In this document: one piece after another, positions 1-6,387 of the stretch
Layout: the number at the start of each line of letters is the position of its first letter
Numbering within the stretch: the stretch's first letter is position 1
Position numbers and translations under genes: made by a program
NCBI GenBank assembly: GCA_937974415.1
Contig: CALJXB010000015.1
Span: 1-7,505 of the forward strand
Origin: an uncultured Kiloniellales bacterium
Lineage (GTDB): Bacteria > Pseudomonadota > Alphaproteobacteria > Kiloniellales > JAKSDN01
Direction: 5' to 3'
DNA: 7,505 nt
The notes under the pieces: generated by a model
Told to the model about the DNA's origin: nothing
Seen by the model: only the letters and a program-made list of their open reading frames with translations
Database searches by the model: none

Positions 1-1
1 T

Positions 2-481
2 TGCCTCGGCGGGGCGTTGGAGCTGGCGCTGGCCTGCGACCTGACGGTGGCGGCCGAGGACTGCCGTCTGGGCGAGCCGGAGGTGAGATTCGGCAGCGGC
101 ATTGTTGCCATGCTGCTGCCCTGGATCACCGGTCCCAAACAGGCCAAGGAGCTCCTCTTGACCGGCGACGACCGGGTGAGTGCCCAGCGCGCCTACGACA
201 TGGGGCTGGTGAACCGGGTCGTGCCGGCGGGTGAGGCGCGCAAAGTGGCGCTCGCACTGGCCCGTGAAATTGCGGCCAACGACACGGTGGCCGTGCGCCT
301 TACCAAGCTGGCCGTCAACCGCAGCTACGAGGCCATGGGCCTGCGCCGGGCCCTCGACCAGGCCCTCGAGCTGGGCATCGAGGCCGAGGCCAGCGAGACG
401 CCCGCATCCAAGGCCTTCAACGAGATCCTCGCGAAAGACGGCGCCAAGGCGGCCCTCGCCTGGCGCGCCCGACAGGCGTAA
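2..481 (+). CDS. Enoyl-CoA hydratase/isomerase (crotonase) family protein, 5'-truncated
   Basis: This is the C-terminal 159 residues of a crotonase-fold enzyme; the start lies before the window, and the frame is open from base 2. Crotonases act on acyl-CoA thioesters in the cytoplasm, typically adding water to a 2-enoyl-CoA. The fragment opens inside the conserved CLGGALELALACD block, which carries oxyanion-hole glycines. The two acidic residues matching Glu144 and Glu164 of rat mitochondrial crotonase are both present, 20 residues apart (fragment residues 7 and 27, the latter in GEPE). Further along are the family's LLLTGD, A..A..MGLVNRVVP and K.AVNR segments. The usual PGxGG stretch after the second Glu is replaced by GSGIVAMLLPW, so this is a divergent subgroup and the substrate cannot be named. 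It ends 43 nt before the VOC gene on the same strand, suggesting an operon. Confidence 0.9.
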   Translation, partial: CLGGALELALACDLTVAAEDCRLGEPEVRFGSGIVAMLLPWITGPKQAKELLLTGDDRVSAQRAYDMGLVNRVVPAGEARKVALALAREIAANDTVAVRLTKLAVNRSYEAMGLRRALDQALELGIEAEASETPASKAFNEILAKDGAKAALAWRARQA

Positions 482-509
482 CCGAACCGCGGCCTTCGCC
501 ACAGCCTTC

Positions 510-516
510 AAAGGAG
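510..516 (+). promoter_or_regulatory. Ribosome binding site of the VOC gene
   Basis: AAAGGAG lies 8 nt before the ATG at 525. It fixes this ATG as the start, even though the reading frame is open much further upstream, through the end of the preceding gene. Confidence 0.85.
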
Positions 517-524
517 CTGACGAC

Positions 525-986
525 ATGCTGAAGATTACCCAGGTCGACCATCTCGGCATCCGCATCAGCGACATCGCGCGCTCGCGGGCGTTCTATGAGC
601 GGCTCGGCTTCGCCGTGGTCCGCGACGCCGGCTACGAGGACGGCCATCCGGTGGTGATGGTGCACCCGAGCGGCGTGGTGGTGAACCTGCTCGGCCCGAG
701 CACGGCTGAAAAGGATACCAACATGCTGATGGACGTGACCGACAAGTATTCCGGCTACACCCACGCGGCGCTCAGGGTCGAATCGATCGACGAGACCGTC
801 GCGGCGCTGGGCGAGATGGGTATCGCCATCACCGGCGGCCCGGCGCGCTTCAGCGACGACATGGTCTCCCTCTTCATCCGCGACCCCGACCGCAACGTCA
901 TCGAGCTGACCGAGCACGGCGGCCGCGACCTGGAGCCGGACTACGACGACCAGGGCGAACAGAGGTCCTACCGCGACCACCCGTGA
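525..986 (+). CDS. Glyoxalase/VOC-superfamily protein
   Basis: A 153-residue protein with the two beta-alpha-beta-beta-beta modules of the vicinal oxygen chelate fold. Module 1 (about residues 5-58) starts VDHLGIRISD and continues SRAFYERLGF; module 2 (about 77-132) starts THAALRV and ends in FIRDPDRNVIELTEH. Members include glyoxalase I, extradiol dioxygenases, epimerases and resistance proteins. The metal-ligand positions read His9, Asn54, His80, Glu127. Glyoxalase I has Glu at the second position, so a classical glyoxalase I is unlikely, although a metal site of two His and one Glu remains possible. Residues after 132 are a charged acidic tail of uncertain role. The start is set by the AAAGGAG ribosome site. 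It probably shares a transcript with the upstream crotonase gene, which hints at a role in the same catabolic route. The fold call is firm; the substrate is unknown. Confidence 0.88.
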   Translation: MLKITQVDHLGIRISDIARSRAFYERLGFAVVRDAGYEDGHPVVMVHPSGVVVNLLGPSTAEKDTNMLMDVTDKYSGYTHAALRVESIDETVAALGEMGIAITGGPARFSDDMVSLFIRDPDRNVIELTEHGGRDLEPDYDDQGEQRSYRDHP

Positions 987-1024
987 GCCGCTTCAACACG
1001 CCGATCGAAAGCGCCAGCGACGGG

Positions 1025-1080
1025 CACTGCGGCGCGGCCGAAGCCTCGCGGTGCGTCACCCATTGCGGCGCGGCCGGAGC
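1025..1080 (+). repeat. Short imperfect direct repeat pair in an intergenic gap
   Basis: Two 20-nt copies at 1025-1044 and 1061-1080 match at 18 of 20 positions. They share the core TGCGGCGCGGCCG and are offset by 36 nt. They lie in the 187-nt gap between the VOC and methyltransferase genes, where I see no convincing gene or terminator. They could be a protein-binding tandem or a small duplication. Confidence 0.5.
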
Positions 1081-1173
1081 GCCCTGGGGCAGCCCGTCGT
1101 GCGAGGATTCAGGGTCTGTGCAATGCGGCCAACGATGAGGCCGGCCAGCACCGCCGATGCGAACTGATGTATC

Positions 1174-1755
1174 ATGACTCTCGCTCTCCTTTCTCTCGTC
1201 TTGGTCCTAGTGGCCATCGCTCTCTTGTTGGGCTACACGATCCGCACCGGGATCTCGCCGGTGCCGACCACGCCCCGGGTGGCCGCCGAAATCTTCATTC
1301 TCTGCCCGCCCGGGAGCCTTCTGCCGCCAACTGCCGGAGGGGTGGTCTACGAGCTGGGCTCGGGCTGGGGCAACCTGGCGATCGCGCTTGCCAAGCGCTT
1401 CCCGGAGCGGGCCGTCGTTGGCTACGAGCTGTCGCCCCTGCCCTGGCTGGCCTCGCGGCTGACGCTACGCCTCTGGCCACGTGCAAACCTGGTGTTGCGC
1501 CGGGCGGACTTCCTGGCGGCCGACCTCGGCGATGCCGCCCTCGTCGTCTGCTATCTCTATCCGGGCGCCATGCGCCGGCTGCGGGACAAGCTGGAACGAG
1601 AGCTACAGGCCGGGGCCCTGGTGGTCAGCAGCGCCTTCCCGGTACCCGGCTGGCGGCCCGCGGCTGTGCGGCTGGCGGCGGATCAGTACGAAACGCCGGT
1701 CTACCTCTACCGCATGCCGCCGGAGGTGGAATCCGAGCTGGCGGACGAGCCCTAG
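1174..1755 (+). CDS. Membrane-anchored class I SAM-dependent methyltransferase, FAM173-like
   Basis: A 193-residue protein. Residues 2-21 form one hydrophobic helix (LALLSLVLVLVAIALLLGY), a likely membrane anchor with the enzyme on the cytoplasmic side. The catalytic domain begins near residue 56. VYELGSGWGNLAIAL (58-72) is motif I of the Rossmann-type SAM site, GYELSP (83-88) is the acidic motif II loop, and RADFLAADL (110-118) is followed by a hydrophobic strand, as in later motifs. The layout, with an N-terminal membrane helix, a GYELSP-type loop and SAFPVPGW near 153-160, resembles the FAM173 family, whose animal members trimethylate a lysine of the ATP synthase c subunit. That resemblance is from memory, and the bacterial substrate is unknown. 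No good ribosome site precedes this ATG. The gene ends 10 nt before the convergent oxygenase gene. Confidence 0.75.
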   Translation: MTLALLSLVLVLVAIALLLGYTIRTGISPVPTTPRVAAEIFILCPPGSLLPPTAGGVVYELGSGWGNLAIALAKRFPERAVVGYELSPLPWLASRLTLRLWPRANLVLRRADFLAADLGDAALVVCYLYPGAMRRLRDKLERELQAGALVVSSAFPVPGWRPAAVRLAADQYETPVYLYRMPPEVESELADEP

Positions 1756-1765
1756 CGCGCTCGCG

Positions 1766-3631
1766 TCATCGACGCTCGTCAATCTCTGCGCCGGCGAGGT
1801 TCCGGTTGCGCTGGGCGACCGTGCCGGCCGGCGGGGCCTTGTGCAGCCCGGCGACCGGCAGGCGGTCGCGGATCCAGTCCTGAAAGCCCTTCACCACCAC
1901 CTCCTTGTCGGACAGCAGGCCGACGTCGTAGGCGCTCGAGCCGAGGCCGCCCTGCACCGAGAGGGTGAGCGCGTTGTCCTCGTCCTGGACCCGCCAGTTG
2001 ATGCGGTTGCTGAGATAGCGCGCCGCGCGGGTCTCGCGCCGCTCGTCGGGCAGCGCATAGGTACGCCCGCGCAGAACGCACTCGCCCGGCCCGACCGGCA
2101 CCAGCTGGAAGAAGTCCATCTTGTCGGCGAAGACGTCGAAGCTGACGTTGGGGAACAGGGTGACGTAGGTCCAGCGCCGGCGCAGCTCCTCGGGCAAGTG
2201 CTCGAAGGCCGGCAGCAATTTCTCGTAGTGGCGGACGCTCCAATAGCGCTGGGGGTCTTCCTTCATGCGATGGCTGAGGCGCGAGGCGCCGCTCGGCGAA
2301 ACCTCCCGGTCGTAGTCGCGCTCCATCAGGGCCGCGAGGCCGGGGTGGCCGGTGATGAAGTGATAGTCCTCCAGGTAGTTGTCCATGGCGTTCTTCCAGT
2401 CGACCGCGATGGTCTCGTTCCACATCTTGTCGATGGGCACCATGTCCTCGAAGCGGTAGTGGGCCAGCTCCTCGGTGTAGGGCGCCAGGCGTTCGGCGAC
2501 GCTCGGGCCGTCGCCGGCGAAGCGGATGAAGACGAAGCCCAGGTACACCTCCAGGTCGAGGGCCTTGAGGCCGTAGCCGCTCTGGTCGAGGCCCTGGAAG
2601 GTGTCGGCGGCGGGCACGCCCTTGAGGCGGCCGTCGAGCTCGTAGGTCCAGCCGTGGTAGGGGCAGGTGATGGCACGCTTGCAAGTGCCCTGCTGGCCCA
2701 TGACCACGGCGTGGGCCCGGTGGCGGCAGACGTTGTGGAAGGCGCGCAAGTTTCCGTCCTTGCCGCGGATCACGAAGGCGCGCTCGCCCAGCATTTCGAA
2801 GGCCATGTAGTCGCCGGCCTCGGGCATGTCGTTGACATGGCCGACGATCTGCCACGACGGCAGGAAGATATGTTCCCGCTCGAGCTCGAAGTACTCCGCG
2901 TTGCCGTAAGTCCAGGCCGGCAAGGTGACGGGCGGCTCTTTCGCGGCGCGCGTTTCGGTCTTGTCGCCCAGCGGCACGCTCTTCCGCGCCGGCATGGCGA
3001 AGCGGGCCGGGCAGACGCTCGCCAGATAGCTCAGGCAGAGCTCGCGAGCCACCGAACGGTCGAAGGCCTCGCCCTCGAACAGGATCTCCTGCCACTGGCT
3101 TTCCAGCAAGCCGACCAAGCCCCAGGCGAGCGCGTCCGGATTGGCTCCGCCATTGACGCCCGGCTGATCGAACAGCCGAGCAAAAAGATCGGACACCAGC
3201 CCGAAGTAGCGCCGGTCGAGCCCGCCGCAGACCGCCAGGTAGTCGGCGCGGGCGCGGGACTCGGCAATGAAGGCGTACCACACCGGCACCTTCGCCGGGT
3301 CGGCCACCGCGGGATCGAGCATCACCTCGACCAGGGCCAAGAGGCCGTCGCCCGGATCCTCCCGGCCGGCCTCCGCCACCGCGGCCATGGCCGCCTCGAA
3401 GTCCTCGCCGAGCTGCTGCAGGGTGGCCAGCAAGAGCGCTTCCTTGCTATTGAAATGGAAGTTGACCGATGCGGCCGTCAGGCCGGCGCCGGCGGCGACC
3501 TTGGCCAGGGTGACGTTGGAGAGGCCATGCTCGGCGATCGCCGCCACCGCGGCGGCGACGAGCTGGCCGCGCCGAGCCGCGCCGGCCTGCTGGCCGGCCG
3601 CCTGAACCTCTCGGGCTTTCTCGAGCTGCAT
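1766..3631 (-). CDS. TetR-family regulator fused to Rieske non-heme iron oxygenase alpha subunit
   Basis: One uninterrupted frame of 621 residues joins two normally separate proteins. Residues about 18-209 form a whole TetR repressor: helix-turn-helix at 39-71 (VTLAKVAAGAGLTAASVNFHF) and a BetI-like ligand/dimer domain ending in FDRSVARELCLSYL. After a linker (about 210-236), a whole Rieske oxygenase begins at LPAWTY. Its [2Fe-2S] ligands are Cys302, His304, Cys323, His326 (spacing CxH-x18-CxxH). The catalytic iron motif is DNYLEDYHFITGHP, with His424, His429 and bridging Glu421; the third ligand is probably Asp550 or Asp552. Such enzymes hydroxylate or demethylate aromatic or amine substrates using electrons from a reductase, which is absent here. 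The ATG at 3631 is preferred over the GTG at 3649 because AAGGAGG sits 8 nt before it. The substrate is unknown. A lost stop codon between two genes, or an assembly error, remains possible. Confidence 0.85.
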   Translation of the reverse strand: MQLEKAREVQAAGQQAGAARRGQLVAAAVAAIAEHGLSNVTLAKVAAGAGLTAASVNFHFNSKEALLLATLQQLGEDFEAAMAAVAEAGREDPGDGLLALVEVMLDPAVADPAKVPVWYAFIAESRARADYLAVCGGLDRRYFGLVSDLFARLFDQPGVNGGANPDALAWGLVGLLESQWQEILFEGEAFDRSVARELCLSYLASVCPARFAMPARKSVPLGDKTETRAAKEPPVTLPAWTYGNAEYFELEREHIFLPSWQIVGHVNDMPEAGDYMAFEMLGERAFVIRGKDGNLRAFHNVCRHRAHAVVMGQQGTCKRAITCPYHGWTYELDGRLKGVPAADTFQGLDQSGYGLKALDLEVYLGFVFIRFAGDGPSVAERLAPYTEELAHYRFEDMVPIDKMWNETIAVDWKNAMDNYLEDYHFITGHPGLAALMERDYDREVSPSGASRLSHRMKEDPQRYWSVRHYEKLLPAFEHLPEELRRRWTYVTLFPNVSFDVFADKMDFFQLVPVGPGECVLRGRTYALPDERRETRAARYLSNRINWRVQDEDNALTLSVQGGLGSSAYDVGLLSDKEVVVKGFQDWIRDRLPVAGLHKAPPAGTVAQRNRNLAGAEIDERR

Positions 3632-3639
3632 GGAACGAT

Positions 3640-3646
3640 CCTCCTT
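3640..3646 (-). promoter_or_regulatory. Ribosome binding site of the TetR-Rieske gene
   Basis: On the minus strand AAGGAGG is followed by 8 nt and then the ATG at 3631-3629. A GTG at 3649-3647 is in the same frame but directly abuts this site, so it would lack its own ribosome site. This decides the start in favour of the ATG. Confidence 0.85.
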
Positions 3647-3668
3647 CACGGCCGCATTGGACCGGCTA

Positions 3669-3684
3669 TTAAATGGTTATTTAA
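3669..3684. promoter_or_regulatory. Candidate operator palindrome for the TetR-Rieske protein
   Basis: A perfect inverted repeat, TTAAAT-GGTT-ATTTAA, lies at 3669-3684. The left arm extended to ATTAAAT (3668-3674) also pairs with ATTTAAT at 3702-3708. The palindrome covers the predicted transcription start just downstream of the -10 box, and the second copy sits in the promoter spacer. TetR repressors commonly bind such sites and repress their own gene. Binding is inferred, and the local AT-richness makes chance palindromes easier. Confidence 0.5.
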
Positions 3685-3688
3685 GACA

Positions 3689-3717
3689 ATACTAAACGTA
3701 GATTTAATTCCCGTCAA
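3689..3717 (-). promoter_or_regulatory. Sigma70-type promoter of the TetR-Rieske gene
   Basis: Read on the minus strand, TTGACG (3717-3712) is separated by exactly 17 nt from TAGTAT (3694-3689). These match the -35 and -10 consensus at 5 of 6 and 4 of 6 positions. Transcription would begin near 3682, about 50 nt before the ATG. The promoter lies in an AT-rich island (about 3660-3740) that stands out in otherwise GC-rich DNA. Confidence 0.65.
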
Positions 3718-3740
3718 CACTATATTTCAAACACTTATGA

Positions 3741-4390
3741 GATCTCCTGAGCTGCCATTCGGGGCTCGGCCCCGCCAGGCAGAGCCGCGATTCAGGCCCC
3801 TGCCGGGGCCGGCCCGGGACTTGGGGCAACGGGCCGACGGACGGCGTCGGAGCGATGGTGCGCACTGTCCATCACCGAGCCGAACTGCGCCCAGGGGGCG
3901 CCCTTCCTCCAAGCGCACCTGGCTCAAGCGCCCGAGGCCTACGAACCCCACACCCATATGCCCCCGCTTCGTCCAGCGCCGACGACAACATTAACTTTTG
4001 CGGCGGCCGTCCATTTGGGCTGCCTCGGGGTCGGGATGATTGCTCCTAAGCCAATGCTTGTCGGCCCCTGCCAACCACTTGTGGGCGCCGCTGAGGGACC
4101 ATGCCAGGAACGAACCGCGGCGGAAAACGGGCGCCAAGGTGGCGAAATTTCTCTTTTTATCACAATCGCTTGAGGCGTGACCGCCGTCATAGCGAGCAGC
4201 CGTGCAGCATGCGTATCTAGATATGACGACCCGCAACCCAAGGAGGCGACAAACCGGATCGCGACCGCGCCCTGAGACACTGGCCAAGAGGCCGCTTCAA
4301 GCGGCGACGGAACGGCAAATCTTAAACTCTTATTAACCTTGTTCATTCACACTTGATCTTGGTTTGTCCTAGCGCGCACGAGAGGCTGCC
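3741..4390. other. Long intergenic region with no convincing gene
   Basis: About 650 nt separate the TetR-Rieske promoter from prkA. The short open frames here, on both strands, have no recognisable family, no ribosome site and proline/arginine/glycine-rich composition, so I call none. Structure seen: two GC-rich hairpins at 3760-3774 and 3795-3810, a 10-nt palindrome TATCTAGATA at 4214-4223, and a 15-nt inverted repeat at 4291-4305. The last 80 nt before prkA are AT-rich and probably hold its promoter, but I could not identify a convincing -35/-10 pair. The length would allow a regulated upstream region or a small RNA. Confidence 0.6.
3760..3810. repeat. Pair of GC-rich inverted repeats
   Basis: CGGGGC-TCG-GCCCCG at 3760-3774 and GGCCCC-TGCC-GGGGCC at 3795-3810 each have perfect 6-bp arms and short loops. 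Neither is followed by a T-run on either strand, so neither looks like an intrinsic terminator. Their role is unknown, and in GC-rich DNA some such stems arise by chance. Confidence 0.4.
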
Positions 4391-6340
4391 ATGTCCGCAC
4401 AGACCGCCGAAGTCTTCGACATCTTCACCGAGCTCTACGAGCGCGAAAAGCAGGAGGAGATGAGCCTGCAGGACTACCTCCTCGCCTGCAGAGAAGATGC
4501 CACGATGTATGCCACGGCGGCCGAGCGCCTGATCTCAGCGATCGGCGAGGCGAACCTGATCGACACCGCCAAGGACGAACGCCTCGGCCGCATATTCCTC
4601 AACCGGACCATCAAGGTCTATCCGGCCTTCCACGACTTCTTCGGCATGGAAGACACCATCGAGCGCATCGTCGGCTACTTCCGCTATGCCGCCCAGGGCC
4701 TCGAAGAGCGCAAGCAGATCCTCTATCTCCTGGGCCCGGTCGGCGGCGGCAAGTCGTCCCTCGCCGAGCGCCTGAAGCTGCTCATGCAAAACGAGCCGAT
4801 CTATGCGCTGAAGGCCGGCAACGAGGTGAGCCCGGTCTTCGAGTCGCCGCTCGGCCTGTTCGACCCGGAGCGCATGTCCGACCTCTTGGAGGACAAGTAC
4901 GGCGTCGCGCGGCGGCGCCTGACGGGCCTGATCTCGCCGTGGGCCACCAAGCGCCTCGACGAGTACGGCGGCGACATCTCCAAGTTCACCGTCGCCCGCC
5001 TCATGCCCTCGAAGCTGCGCCAGATCGCGATCGCCAAGACCGAGCCCGGCGACGAGAACAATCAGGACATCTCGACGCTGGTCGGCAAGGTCGACATCCG
5101 CAAGCTCGAGCACTACTCCCAGAACGACCCGGACGCCTACTGCTTCTCCGGCGGGCTCAACCGCACGACCCAGGGGCTGCTCGAATTCGTCGAGATGTTC
5201 AAGGCGCCCATCAAGGTCCTGCACCCCCTGCTGACCGCCACCCAGGAAGGCAACTATCTGGGCACCGAGACCTTCGGCGCCTTCCCCTTCCAGGGCATCA
5301 TCCTCGCCCACTCCAACGAAGCCGAGTGGCAGCAGTTCAAAAACAACAAGAACAACGAGGCCTTCCTCGACCGCATCTCGGTGGTCAAGGTGCCCTACTG
5401 TTTGCGCGTCTCGGAAGAACGGAAGATCTACGACAAGCTGCTGCGCGAGAGCGAGCTGGGCGACGCCTCCTGCGCGCCGGAGGTCCTCGAGACCTTGAGC
5501 CGCTTCAGTGTCGCCAGTCGACTGTGCGACCACGAAAACTCCAACAGCTATTCCAAGATGCGGGTCTACGACGGCGAGAACCTCAAGGACGTCGACCCCA
5601 AAGCCAAGTCGGTGCAGGAGTATCGCGACGCGGGCGGCGTCGACGAGGGCATGAACGGCGTCTCCACCCGCTTCGCCTTCAAGGTGCTGTCGGAGACCTT
5701 CAACTACGACACCGAGGAGGTCGCGGCCGACCCGGTCCACCTCATGTACATCCTCGAGCAGTCGGTCAAACGCGAGCAGTTCCCGGAGGAGACCGAGAAC
5801 GCCTACCTCGAGTTCGTCAAGTCGGAGCTGGCGCCGCGCTATGCCGAGTTCATCGGCAACGAGATCCAGAAGGCCTATCTGGAATCCTATTCCGAGTACG
5901 GCCAGAACCTCTTCGACCGCTACATCGCCTACGCCGACGCCTGGATCGAGGAGCAGGACTACAAGGATACGGACACCGGCCAGGTCTTCGACCGCGAGGT
6001 GCTGGACGCGGAGCTTTCCAAGGTCGAGAAGCCGGCCGGCATTGCCAACCCCAAGGACTTCCGCAACGAAGTCGTGAAGTTCGCCCTCAGGGCCCGGGCC
6101 AACCACGGCGGCAACAATCCCTCCTGGACCAGCTACGAGAAGCTGCGCGAGGTCATCGAGAAGCGCATGTTCAGCCAGGTCGAGGACCTGCTGCCGGTGA
6201 TCAGCTTCGGCACCAAGAAAGACAGCAGCACCGACCAGCAGCACCAGGAGTTCGTCAGCCGCATGACCGACCGCGGCTACACCGAGCGTCAAGTGCGCCG
6301 GCTTGTCGAGTGGTACATGCGCGTCAACAAGGCTGGTTGA
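4391..6340 (+). CDS. prkA: PrkA/YeaG-type AAA+ serine protein kinase
   Basis: A 649-residue protein, close to the roughly 644 of E. coli YeaG and alignable along its full length from memory. The N-terminal AAA-PrkA domain (about residues 20-390) contains the Walker A loop GPVGGGKSS (115-123, Lys121), the family block TEPGDENNQDIS, LLEFVEMFKAPIKVLHPLL (263-281) and the FLDRIS segment (325-330). The C-terminal PrkA domain follows, with YSKMRVYDGE, MNGVSTRFAFK and YLESYSEYGQN segments. YeaG is known to phosphorylate protein substrates and, with YeaH, acts in nitrogen starvation and stress adaptation in E. coli; Bacillus PrkA affects sporulation. The protein is cytoplasmic. The start matches the family N-terminus and has GAGAGG 5 nt upstream. 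The DUF444 gene follows after 47 nt, the conserved operon order. Identification is very secure; the substrates in this organism are unknown. Confidence 0.97.
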   Translation: MSAQTAEVFDIFTELYEREKQEEMSLQDYLLACREDATMYATAAERLISAIGEANLIDTAKDERLGRIFLNRTIKVYPAFHDFFGMEDTIERIVGYFRYAAQGLEERKQILYLLGPVGGGKSSLAERLKLLMQNEPIYALKAGNEVSPVFESPLGLFDPERMSDLLEDKYGVARRRLTGLISPWATKRLDEYGGDISKFTVARLMPSKLRQIAIAKTEPGDENNQDISTLVGKVDIRKLEHYSQNDPDAYCFSGGLNRTTQGLLEFVEMFKAPIKVLHPLLTATQEGNYLGTETFGAFPFQGIILAHSNEAEWQQFKNNKNNEAFLDRISVVKVPYCLRVSEERKIYDKLLRESELGDASCAPEVLETLSRFSVASRLCDHENSNSYSKMRVYDGENLKDVDPKAKSVQEYRDAGGVDEGMNGVSTRFAFKVLSETFNYDTEEVAADPVHLMYILEQSVKREQFPEETENAYLEFVKSELAPRYAEFIGNEIQKAYLESYSEYGQNLFDRYIAYADAWIEEQDYKDTDTGQVFDREVLDAELSKVEKPAGIANPKDFRNEVVKFALRARANHGGNNPSWTSYEKLREVIEKRMFSQVEDLLPVISFGTKKDSSTDQQHQEFVSRMTDRGYTERQVRRLVEWYMRVNKAG

Positions 6341-6387
6341 CGGGGCCAGGCCGAACCTCAGGCCACGAAAAAACCCGCAGGCCAGCC

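Noticed and set aside
3647..3649. GTG as the start of the TetR-Rieske gene
   Set aside because: It abuts the AAGGAGG that serves the ATG at 3631 with ideal spacing, so the ATG is the better start.
1481..3994. An 837-codon open frame on the plus strand
   Set aside because: It runs antisense through the TetR-Rieske gene, whose protein has clear family motifs. Its translation has no recognisable domain, and long antisense frames are common in high-GC DNA.
4240..4246. AAGGAGG, a perfect ribosome-site sequence on the plus strand
   Set aside because: No ATG, GTG or TTG follows at a usable distance, so it does not mark a gene.
4291..4305. Inverted repeat GCCGCTT-C-AAGCGGC as a terminator
   Set aside because: The stem is short and no T-run follows on either strand.
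4309..4336. GGAAC followed 17 nt later by TATTAA as a general-stress (EcfG-type) promoter of prkA
   Set aside because: The -35 part fits, but the expected GTT-type -10 is missing at the right spacing. As a sigma70 promoter the -35 is poor.
3939..4346. Overlapping short frames in the prkA upstream region (minus 3939-4346 and 3991-4287, plus 3958-4173, minus 3727-3957)
   Set aside because: They overlap one another on opposite strands, lack ribosome binding sites and show no recognisable protein family.
4535..6292. A 585-codon open frame on the minus strand
   Set aside because: It is antisense to prkA. The product is a low-complexity Leu/Val/Asp/Gly-rich shadow with no family match.
6347..6383. 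Three copies of CAGGCC between prkA and yeaH
   Set aside because: Six-base GC-rich matches at irregular spacing are expected by chance here.
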